From contig SFKI01000019.1 of the NCBI GenBank assembly GCA_004554775.1, forward strand, positions 1 through 33,705: a stretch of 33,705 nucleotides of DNA, written 5' to 3'. The notes under the pieces are model-generated. The model worked only from the letters and a program-made list of their open reading frames with translations, had not been told where the DNA came from and ran no database searches. Shown here piece by piece: positions 1 through 5,708 of the stretch. How positions within the stretch are numbered: position 1 is the first letter of the stretch; each line of letters opens with the position of its first letter. Origin of the DNA: Subdoligranulum variabile. GTDB lineage: Bacteria; Bacillota; Clostridia; Oscillospirales; Ruminococcaceae. The position numbers were made by a program, and so were the translations under genes.

Positions 1-34
1 TGCCTGGTATCGACAATTCTTCTGCGATGGGAGT

Positions 35-64
35 ATAGTAGCATATCAGAACAGCGCGTGTCAA
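35..64 (-). promoter_or_regulatory. Promoter reading leftward out of the window
   Basis: On the minus strand there is a perfect -35 TTGACA (59-64), an 18-bp spacer and a -10 TACTAT (35-40; an overlapping TATACT sits 3 bp further on). The transcribed gene or RNA lies beyond the left edge, so its identity is unknown. The match to the sigma-A consensus is good; activity is inferred. Confidence 0.6.
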
Positions 65-141
65 GGGGTTGTATTACTTTTGGGGAGATGCACAAGGCGG
101 CGCGGGGGAAAATGTGCGGTTTGACGGGAAGGCTGCGGTGT

Positions 142-195
142 GGCCCCCCTCAGTCAGCCTGCGGCCGACACCGCCCCTCGAAGGGGAGCCTTTTA
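142..195 (-). repeat. Dispersed intergenic repeat, AAAAGGCTCCCC family
   Basis: Read on the minus strand it begins AAAAGGCTCCCCTTCGAGG and ends TGAGGGGGGCC, with internal hairpins between. The same ends occur at 32785-32880 on the plus strand, and a shortened palindromic version occurs at 31089-31111. It lies just after the sigF stop and may also act as a folded 3' end of that transcript. No coding potential is seen. Confidence 0.55.
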
Positions 196-199
196 TGCG

Positions 200-883
200 T
201 TATATTTCAAGGAGCTGCAAGCGCATCCAGGCCAGGATCTTGCGTTCGCGGCGGGAGATTTGGACCTGGGTGCTGCCGAGGATCTTGGCGGTTTCGGTTT
301 GGGTGCGGTTGCCGAAGAAGCGCAGGCGGATCAGTTCCCTGTCTTTGGGTTCCAGCTTGTCCATCACCTCACGCAGACCGATGCGGTCGGAGAGTGTTTC
401 CTCGGGCGAGTCTACCGGCACGTCCCATTCGCGGGTGCCGTCCTCGTCATTGCCGGGGGTCAGGGACAGTGCGGGCAGCGACGCGCGGATGGCCAGGGCG
501 ATCTGCTCCGGGGTGGTTTGCAGGATTTCGGCTAGTTGGGCAACGCCCGGCTCCTGGCCGGTATGCTTTAAGCAACGCTCGCGCTCGGCGTTGACTTTCA
601 GCCCCAGTTCTTTGATTGAACGGCTGACCTTGACCGTGCCGCCGTCCCGGAACAGCTTTTTGATCTCGCCCAAAATCACCGGCACGGCGTAGGTAGAAAA
701 GCAGACCCCGCGTGTGGTATCGAAACCGTCCACCGCCTTGACCAGCCCCAGGCAGCCTGCGGCGTACAGTTCTTCGTACTCGATGCCCCTGCTTTTAAAA
801 CGCCCGGCGCAGGCATGAACAAGGCCGAGGTTCTTCTCGATAAATTCTTCGCGCGGCATGGTTTGGATGGTCTGGGCTGGCAT
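200..883 (-). CDS. sigF: RNA polymerase sporulation sigma factor SigF
   Basis: This is a sigma-70 family factor of the sporulation group, which directs forespore transcription after septation. The 227 residues contain region 2 (NLGLVHACAGRF near residue 18 through GCLGLVKAVDGFD and the CFSTYA segment), a shortened region 3, and a C-terminal region 4 helix-turn-helix (TETAKILGSTQVQISRRERK). Length is within a few residues of typical SigF. The start is fixed by GGAGGA at 892-897, eight bases ahead of the ATG. It is the last gene of spoIIAA-spoIIAB-sigF, 31 bp after spoIIAB, so the anti-sigma and anti-anti-sigma factors that control it are co-transcribed. No spoVA genes follow, unlike in many spore formers; the next feature is a repeat and an outward promoter. 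Confidence 0.9.
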   Translation of the reverse strand: MPAQTIQTMPREEFIEKNLGLVHACAGRFKSRGIEYEELYAAGCLGLVKAVDGFDTTRGVCFSTYAVPVILGEIKKLFRDGGTVKVSRSIKELGLKVNAERERCLKHTGQEPGVAQLAEILQTTPEQIALAIRASLPALSLTPGNDEDGTREWDVPVDSPEETLSDRIGLREVMDKLEPKDRELIRLRFFGNRTQTETAKILGSTQVQISRRERKILAWMRLQLLEI

Positions 884-914
884 AGGCAGAATCCTCCTTA
901 CAAATATGTAAAGG

Positions 915-1349
915 TCATCTGCGGGCGTCCAGCCGCTTGGTGAGGGTCACGCGAGTGCCGCGCCCGGGCCGCGAGGAAACACGCACCTTATCCATAAAGC
1001 TTTGCATGACCGCAAAGCCAAGGCCCGCGCGTTCCTCGGGGTCGCCGGTGGTGTACATAGGCTGCATAGCCTTGTCCACATCGGTGATGCCAACGCCGCG
1101 ATCGGTGACGGTGATGCGCACGACGCCACCCTCGTACAGTGCCGCCGTGAGGGTGACGGGGCCGATGCCATCCGGGTAGGCGTGCACGATGCAGTTGGTG
1201 ACAGCTTCGGACACGGCAGTTTTGAGGTCGGCCAGCTGCGGGACGGTGGGATCGAGCTGCACAAGGAACGCCGCCAGCGCCGCGCGGGCGAAGCCTTCGT
1301 TGACGGAACGGCTGGCAAAGGTGATCTTGACCTGATTGAGCATCTTCAT
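915..1349 (-). CDS. spoIIAB: Anti-sigma F factor / serine kinase SpoIIAB
   Basis: This is a GHKL-fold ATPase kinase that binds SigF and holds it inactive, and inactivates SpoIIAA by serine phosphorylation. The 144 residues carry the expected boxes in order: N-box EAVTNCIVHAY, G1 box DRGVGI and the G2 box ERAGLGFAVM. The length matches the family. GGAG in the 12 bp upstream of the ATG serves as ribosome binding site, and the gene follows spoIIAA by 12 bp. The motifs and operon position make the assignment firm. Whether this strain actually sporulates cannot be read from here. Confidence 0.92.
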   Translation of the reverse strand: MKMLNQVKITFASRSVNEGFARAALAAFLVQLDPTVPQLADLKTAVSEAVTNCIVHAYPDGIGPVTLTAALYEGGVVRITVTDRGVGITDVDKAMQPMYTTGDPEERAGLGFAVMQSFMDKVRVSSRPGRGTRVTLTKRLDARR

Positions 1350-1361
1350 GGCAGTTCTCCT

Positions 1362-1658
1362 TTATGCGTAGGTTATGCGGGCCAGGTCGAGCATGCGACG
1401 CACCGCGGGTGGCGGGTTTTGTACGGTAAGGCGGCCGCCCAGCGCCGAGATATGCCGTCCGCGGCCCAGGATCAGCCCGACGCCGGAGGAATCCATAAAC
1501 GTAACGCCCGAAAAATCCAGCGTCAGCAATTCCGGCAGGCGGTCGTCCACCTGGGCGTCGATCTCCCGCCGGATGGACTGCGCGGCGTGATGGTCGATCT
1601 CGCCGCTTAAATAGGCCGCCAGCGTGCCGCTGCCCGGCACAAAACAAACCTTTGCCAT
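1362..1658 (-). CDS. spoIIAA: Anti-sigma F factor antagonist SpoIIAA (STAS domain)
   Basis: This is a 98-residue single STAS-domain protein. It binds SpoIIAB and releases SigF when unphosphorylated. The DSSG motif is at residues 56-59, and Ser58 is the expected SpoIIAB phosphorylation site (FMDSSGVGLILGR). An upstream in-frame ATG at 1706 would add 16 residues encoded inside the folC terminator region. The ATG at 1658 is preferred because the STAS fold starts there and AAGGGG lies upstream. It is first in the spoIIA operon. The promoter must lie between here and the folC terminator at 1701, but I could not pick a convincing sigma-A or sigma-H site. Confidence 0.88.
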   Translation of the reverse strand: MAKVCFVPGSGTLAAYLSGEIDHHAAQSIRREIDAQVDDRLPELLTLDFSGVTFMDSSGVGLILGRGRHISALGGRLTVQNPPPAVRRMLDLARITYA

Positions 1659-1700
1659 AGTGCTTGCCCCTTTTTCCTTTTGAATGTACGGCGTTTGCCA

Positions 1701-1735
1701 AAACAAAAAGCCTGTACCATTACAGTACAGGCTTT
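1701..1735 (-). terminator. Rho-independent terminator of the vanZ-like/folC transcript
   Basis: An 11-bp perfect stem (AAAGCCTGTAC with GTACAGGCTTT) encloses a 7-nt loop. On the minus strand it is followed by TTTTTGTTTT. It sits 37 bp after the folC stop and separates that transcript from spoIIAA. Confidence 0.85.
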
Positions 1736-1771
1736 CGGGTGCACATTTTGTTAAAACAGGGCGGTGGCGCG

Positions 1772-3070
1772 TTAATTTTTTGCTTCTTTGAGCATCAGCG
1801 GGCGGGCCTCGGCCGCCAGATAGAGCGAGCCGCAGACGACCACACCGGCGAGGTTGTTTTCCTCGCAGTAGTCAAGGGCTTTGCGCAGGGCTTCTGGCAC
1901 ACTGGCGGCGGCTTCGGCGTCGAGGTGGAAGCGGGCTTCCTTTTGCAAATCCTCTGCGGAGAGGGCGCGCGGGCAGTCCGGCGTGACGGTGAACACCTTG
2001 GCGAAGCAGGGCGCGAGGTCAGACAGCATGTCCTTATAGTCCTTGTCGGCCAGCATACCCAGCACGCCGACGAGGTTTTCCTCGTACTCGGCTTTGGTCA
2101 GGGTTTCGGCCAGGACTTTGGCGCCGTCCGGGTTGTGGCAGCCGTCCAGTAAAAGCAGCGGATGGCGTCGCATGACCTCGATGCGGGCGGGCATGCGGGC
2201 GTTGTTCAGGCCCTGCTCGATGGCATCGTCGGAGATATCGTAGCCGAACTCGCGCCAGAGGGCGAGGGCGATCTCCACGGCCATGGCGGCATGGTTGGCC
2301 TGATGCGCGCCGGGAAATTGCAGGTTGGCCTTGTAGCCGCCGTAGTCGATGCGGTTTTCCAGCCGTTTGCCGCGCAGCAGGCGGATGTCGTCCATCTCGG
2401 GCGTGATGATGACAGTGTTCGTCTCGGCCGCAGCGCCGAGGATGGGGCCCATGGCTTCGGCGGGCTGCTCGGGGTAGTTGACGACGGCACAGCCTTCTTT
2501 AATAATACCGGCCTTTTCGGCGGCGATCTTGTCCAGCGTGTCGCCGAGGATCTCGGTGTGGTCGTAGCCGATCTTGGTGATGGCGGCAACGAGCTTGTGC
2601 GGCACAATATTGGTGGCATCGCAGCGGCCGCCGAGACCTGTTTCCAGCACGACGAGGTCGCACTTTTCGCGTGCGAACCAGAGCAGTGCCAGCGCAGTGA
2701 CGGCTTCAAACTGGACGGGGATCTCGCCGCCCTCAAGCTCGATAGCGTCCACGGCGTCGAGCACCTTCTGGGCCAGGCTGGCCAGCGTGCGCGGCGGGAT
2801 CATCTCGCCGTCGATCTGGAACCGCTCACGGAAATCGACAATATACGGACTGATGGTCAGGCCGGTCTTGTACCCGGCGGCAGTCAGGATCGACGAGGTC
2901 ATGGCGGCCAGGCTGCCCTTGCCGTTGGTGCCTGCGATGTGGATACATTGCAGTTCTTTTTCGGGGTTGCCCAGGTGGTCCATCAGGTTTTGCATACGGG
3001 CCAGGCCGGGTGCCCCCTGCCCCAGACGCGGCAGGGCGTGCAGTGCTTCGATTGCCTGTTGGGTGGTCAT
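1772..3070 (-). CDS. folC: Bifunctional folylpolyglutamate / dihydrofolate synthase
   Basis: This Mur-ligase-family enzyme adds glutamate to folates, and in many bacteria also to dihydropteroate, using ATP in the cytoplasm. The 432 residues match the usual length. The P-loop GTNGKGS is at residues 47-53. The signature around ITKIGYDHTEILG and AAEKAGIIK follows. The C-terminal domain contains DGCHNPDGAKVL, a hallmark of the family. Its start codon overlaps the stop of the upstream VanZ-like gene (ATGA at 3067-3070), indicating translational coupling. A terminator follows at 1701-1735. No other folate genes are in the window, so whether it performs both reactions is not resolved here. Confidence 0.93.
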   Translation of the reverse strand: MTTQQAIEALHALPRLGQGAPGLARMQNLMDHLGNPEKELQCIHIAGTNGKGSLAAMTSSILTAAGYKTGLTISPYIVDFRERFQIDGEMIPPRTLASLAQKVLDAVDAIELEGGEIPVQFEAVTALALLWFAREKCDLVVLETGLGGRCDATNIVPHKLVAAITKIGYDHTEILGDTLDKIAAEKAGIIKEGCAVVNYPEQPAEAMGPILGAAAETNTVIITPEMDDIRLLRGKRLENRIDYGGYKANLQFPGAHQANHAAMAVEIALALWREFGYDISDDAIEQGLNNARMPARIEVMRRHPLLLLDGCHNPDGAKVLAETLTKAEYEENLVGVLGMLADKDYKDMLSDLAPCFAKVFTVTPDCPRALSAEDLQKEARFHLDAEAAASVPEALRKALDYCEENNLAGVVVCGSLYLAAEARPLMLKEAKN

Positions 3071-3675
3071 GCTTCGTTTTCCTCCTCATCGGGTTCCTCG
3101 CCTTTGGCCGCACGGTGGGCGGCGCGGCGGGCCAGACGTTCATGTTCGCGCTGACGCAGGGCTTCCTGCTCAGCACGCAGTGCTTTGTTTTCCCGCTTGA
3201 CCTGGTAGAACGCCACAGCGGCGCGCAGGATCAAGAGAATGACCAGGGCCACAAACAGCCCCGCGATAACACCGGCCATGTCGATCCAGACATCGGTCAC
3301 AGACGAGGTGCGGTTGGGGATAGAGAGCTGGATGGTCTCGTCCATGAGGGCGGTGCTCATACCAGCCAGCAGCGGCCAACTGACGTGGCGGACAAAACGC
3401 CGTGTGTAGACCCGCAGGCAGAGCATCAGCAGGAAACCTTCGAGCATGAACTCGGAGAAATGCGCCAGCTTGCGGATGATATGTTCAGACAAGGGGCCAA
3501 GGCCGAACTTGCCTAAAAAGCCGTTGACCATGGCAGTGACGGCCTGGCTGCGGGCGGACGAGACTTCGCCCGTCTGCATGGAGTTGCGGAAGATAAAGAG
3601 GATACAGGCCAGCAGCGCCGCCGTAAAGAGAATGCGGAACGCGACCAGCCATGGGGATGTTTTATGTTGTTGCAT
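3067..3675 (-). CDS. VanZ-like family membrane protein
   Basis: This 202-residue protein shows VanZ-family hallmarks: an N-terminal membrane segment (about residues 8-28), RKLAHFSEFMLEG, then DETIQLSIPNRTSSVTDV ahead of further hydrophobic helices. VanZ itself confers low teicoplanin resistance. Most chromosomal homologues have no proven role, so resistance should not be assumed. After the last helix there is a charged, probably coiled-coil, cytoplasmic tail of about 45 residues, rich in Arg, Glu and Ala. AAAGGAG precedes the ATG, and a promoter lies at 3714-3742. It is coupled to folC by a 4-bp overlap. Confidence 0.82.
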   Translation of the reverse strand: MQQHKTSPWLVAFRILFTAALLACILFIFRNSMQTGEVSSARSQAVTAMVNGFLGKFGLGPLSEHIIRKLAHFSEFMLEGFLLMLCLRVYTRRFVRHVSWPLLAGMSTALMDETIQLSIPNRTSSVTDVWIDMAGVIAGLFVALVILLILRAAVAFYQVKRENKALRAEQEALRQREHERLARRAAHRAAKGEEPDEEENEA

Positions 3676-3713
3676 AGTGCTCCTTTTATGTGGGACTCCT
3701 CTTTTGAAGCTCT

Positions 3714-3742
3714 ATTATAGCACCTATGGGGGTTGAGGGCAA
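3714..3742 (-). promoter_or_regulatory. Promoter of the vanZ-like/folC operon
   Basis: On the minus strand a perfect TATAAT (3714-3719) is preceded by TGC, giving an extended -10. A TTGCCC -35 (3737-3742) lies 17 bp upstream. It sits 38 bp from the start codon. Confidence 0.7.
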
Positions 3743-3763
3743 GAGGGCCTTTGGGGTGGGCAC

Positions 3764-4693
3764 TTACCCCAGCATCATCGTCAGCAGCAGCGCATACAGC
3801 GGCAGGGTCAGGATACTGGAGAGGGTGGAAAAGACCACCGCACCGGCGGCGAGTTCTTCGTCGTGGTGGAACTGGATGGCAAACATCGTGGTGATGGCCG
3901 CGCAGGGGCAGGCTTCGAGCAGCAGCACGATGGTGGGCACGGTGCCGTGCAGGCCCAGCAGAGCGAAGATCAGCAGTTCCACCGCCGGGATAGCCAGCAT
4001 GCGCAGGCCCCAGACGAGGAAGAGATTTTTATTTTTCAGCAGCTTTTTCAGGTCGCTGGATGCGATCGTCGCGCCGGTGATGATCATGGACAGCGGGGTG
4101 TTCATATCGCCGATGGCACCGATGGGGCCGGTGAGGATCTCCGGCAGGGGGATGCGGGCCAGGTAAAGAAACAGGCCGACCACCACAGCGATGATACAGG
4201 GGCAGGTTGCCACGGCGCGCACCGTCTGCTTGGGGTTGACCTGGCCGGAAACGACCACATAACCGATAGTCCAGATCAGGATGTTAAAAACCGTGACAAA
4301 ACCGCTGGCGTAAAGCAGACCCTCGCTGCCGAACAGCGCCTTGATAAGCGGGAAGCCCATGTACCCGGCATTGGAGAACGCGCAGGCAAACCACAGGATG
4401 GCGCGCACGTCCTTTTGCACCTTGATGGTTGCCGCAAACGCCGCTGCCAGGCCCACCAGCAGCACCAGCGCCCCCAGGCTGAACGCCAGCATCAGGTTAT
4501 GGAAGGTGGTGGGGTCATACTCGACCATATAGCTGTCCAGCACCATGGCCGGGACGACCAGATAGAGCAGCAGATTGGCAAGGACCGATTTTTCTTTGGG
4601 TTTGAACACGCCCGCTTTGCAGCAGACTGCACCGGCCAAAATCATAAGCAGCAGTTCTGCCACCTGTTTGGCCGTGATAACAGCAAGTTCCAT
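3764..4693 (-). CDS. AEC (auxin efflux carrier) family permease
   Basis: This 309-residue integral membrane protein is hydrophobic throughout. It has about ten predicted helices in two five-helix halves, as in the AEC family. Recognisable stretches are the N-terminal CCKAGVFKPKEKSVLANLLLYLVVPAM and the central FSNAGYMGFPLIKALFG. Bacterial members transport organic acids such as malate or malonate; the substrate cannot be told from sequence here. AGGGAG precedes the ATG. Its promoter (4737-4766) diverges from that of the downstream plus-strand gene. I see no terminator with a U-tract after it, so readthrough toward the vanZ-like gene is possible. Confidence 0.85.
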   Translation of the reverse strand: MELAVITAKQVAELLLMILAGAVCCKAGVFKPKEKSVLANLLLYLVVPAMVLDSYMVEYDPTTFHNLMLAFSLGALVLLVGLAAAFAATIKVQKDVRAILWFACAFSNAGYMGFPLIKALFGSEGLLYASGFVTVFNILIWTIGYVVVSGQVNPKQTVRAVATCPCIIAVVVGLFLYLARIPLPEILTGPIGAIGDMNTPLSMIITGATIASSDLKKLLKNKNLFLVWGLRMLAIPAVELLIFALLGLHGTVPTIVLLLEACPCAAITTMFAIQFHHDEELAAGAVVFSTLSSILTLPLYALLLTMMLG

Positions 4694-4736
4694 GGTTGAT
4701 GCGCTCCCTTTTTGTTGCGAATGACATACATTATAT

Positions 4737-4766
4737 ACTATATATTTTTTAGGGTGCGGTTGTCAA
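4737..4766 (-). promoter_or_regulatory. Promoter of the AEC permease gene
   Basis: Minus strand: perfect -35 TTGACA (4761-4766), an 18-bp spacer and -10 TATAGT (4737-4742), in an AT-rich stretch. Its -35 overlaps the -35 of the divergent promoter at 4760-4788. Confidence 0.7.
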
Positions 4767-4788
4767 TAAAGGATTGGTGTGGTATGCT
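4760..4788 (+). promoter_or_regulatory. Promoter of the ArsC/Spx-like gene
   Basis: Plus strand: TTGTCA (4760-4765), a 17-bp spacer and TATGCT (4783-4788). The -35 hexamer shares bases 4761-4765 with the opposing promoter, so the two cannot easily be occupied together. Confidence 0.5.
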
Positions 4789-4814
4789 GGTTTTATAAAA
4801 TGTGCAGTGGTTTT

Positions 4815-4844
4815 GCGGGCGGATACGAGCATCCGCCCCTACAC
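4815..4844 (-). repeat. GTAGGGGCGG hairpin repeat, copy 1
   Basis: Arms GGGCGGAT and ATCCGCCC enclose ACGAGC, followed by CCTAC. This is the GTAGG-bearing end read on the minus strand. It lies in the 5' untranslated region of the downstream ArsC-like gene. Confidence 0.65.
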
Positions 4845-4873
4845 GACATCCCAGAGAAAGAGAGACAACCTCG

Positions 4874-5215
4874 ATGAACATTCAGATTTTCGGCACGAAC
4901 AAAAGTTTTGATACCAAAAAAGCGCAGCGGTGGTTTAAGGAGCGGGGCATCAAGTTCCAGATGATCGACCTGAAGGAAAAGGGCATGAGCCGCGGCGAGT
5001 TTGAGAATGTCTGCCGCGCGGTGGGCGGCTGGGACAAGCTGGTGGACGAAAACGCCAAAGACAAAGACACGCTGGCCCTGCTGCGCTGGCTGGATGAAAG
5101 CCAGCAGGCCGACAAGCTGTTTGAAAGCCAGCAGTTGCTGCGCCAACCCATTGTGCGCAACGGCCGCCAGGCAACCGCCGGGTATTGCCCGGGGGTATGG
5201 GAGAAGTGGGAATAA
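4874..5215 (+). CDS. ArsC/Spx-family protein lacking the N-terminal cysteine
   Basis: This 113-residue thioredoxin-like protein belongs to the arsenate reductase/Spx/YffB superfamily. The opening IQIFGTNKSFDTKKAQRWF aligns with the family signature, in which a catalytic or redox Cys precedes (F)DT. Here that position is Ser11. The only cysteines are Cys47 and Cys105, neither in the usual place. The C-terminal LLRQPIVRNGR retains the conserved Arg and cis-Pro region. The ATG at 4874 is chosen because the fold begins there; an in-frame ATG at 4802 would encode the hairpin repeat. The ribosome binding site is weak (GAGAAAGAGAG). Arsenate reduction is unlikely without the Cys. A regulatory or structural role is a guess. 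Confidence 0.8.
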   Translation: MNIQIFGTNKSFDTKKAQRWFKERGIKFQMIDLKEKGMSRGEFENVCRAVGGWDKLVDENAKDKDTLALLRWLDESQQADKLFESQQLLRQPIVRNGRQATAGYCPGVWEKWE

Positions 5216-5250
5216 TACCGTAAGGCAAAAACGCAGCAACGAAAAACGGC

Positions 5251-5276
5251 ACGGGAGCATATAGAATGCTCCCCTA
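5251..5276 (-). repeat. GTAGGGGCGG hairpin repeat, copy 2
   Basis: Arms GGGAGCAT and ATGCTCCC around a short AT loop, followed by CCTACG. It is in the same orientation as copy 1, but both arms have changed together. Confidence 0.6.
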
Positions 5277-5301
5277 CGCTGCGAAAGGGTGCCGTTGACA
5301 G

Positions 5302-5332
5302 ACCGTAGGGGCGGATCCTATATCGGCCCTTA
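5302..5332 (+). repeat. GTAGGGGCGG hairpin repeat, copy 3
   Basis: CGTAGGGGCGGAT, a short loop, then ATCGGCCC. The right arm has diverged, so pairing is imperfect. It faces copy 2 in opposite orientation, about 25 bp away. Confidence 0.5.
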
Positions 5333-5366
5333 CAAAGTGTTTTCTGATAATTTACTGCCGCCCCAC

Positions 5367-5395
5367 TTGACATTTCCCGCACTGTGCGGTACATT
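5367..5395 (+). promoter_or_regulatory. valS promoter
   Basis: Perfect -35 TTGACA (5367-5372), a 17-bp spacer and -10 TACATT (5390-5395). The spacer contains a 13-bp palindrome, CCGCACTGTGCGG (5378-5390). Transcription would start near 5402, just before the T-box stem I. Confidence 0.6.
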
Positions 5396-5401
5396 ATAAG
5401 G

Positions 5402-5665
5402 TACAATGCAGTGCGAAAGAGTGCGTGCAGGTCAGGGCTTTTTCAGCAAGCCGGGGGTGATGCAAGCCCGGCAGGGTCCGCTGTGTGCTGTCGCTTTCAA
5501 GCAGGCGCGGTGAAACTTTACTAGCCGCGCACGGGTTTGCCGCCGTTATCCGGGCAGGCGGGGTGTTTGCCCTGCCGCAAAGCGGCCTTTTACAAGGCAA
5601 CTTGGGTGGTACCGCGACTTGAATTTTTCAGGCCGTCCCATGATTTTCTCATGGGGCGGCTTTTT
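5402..5665 (+). ncRNA. T-box leader (valine) of valS
   Basis: A T-box riboswitch senses uncharged tRNA and antiterminates the downstream synthetase gene. The conserved T-box sequence GGGTGGTACCGCG is at 5604-5616, followed by the terminator hairpin at 5632-5665. Stem I can be drawn with a basal GAAAG/CTTTC helix and an upper GCGTGCAG/CTGTGTGC helix. In the 3' side of the bulge between them lies GTC (5490-5492), a valine codon followed by a purine. That agrees with valS being the regulated gene. The stem I folding is by eye; the T-box motif and terminator are unambiguous. Confidence 0.93.
5632..5665 (+). terminator. T-box attenuator terminator
   Basis: A 12-bp stem (GCCGTCCCATGA with TCATGGGGCGGC, one G-U pair) has a 5-nt loop and is followed by TTTTT. 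Its 5' arm region lies downstream of the T-box sequence, as expected for the competing antiterminator. Confidence 0.9.
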
Positions 5666-5708
5666 CTATTGGTTACACGCCCCGCAATTCTCAAGGAGGT
5701 TTACACAA

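Noticed and set aside
3067..3675. Teicoplanin resistance gene vanZ
   Set aside because: Only the broad VanZ-like family is supported; there is no van cluster and chromosomal homologues are common without resistance.
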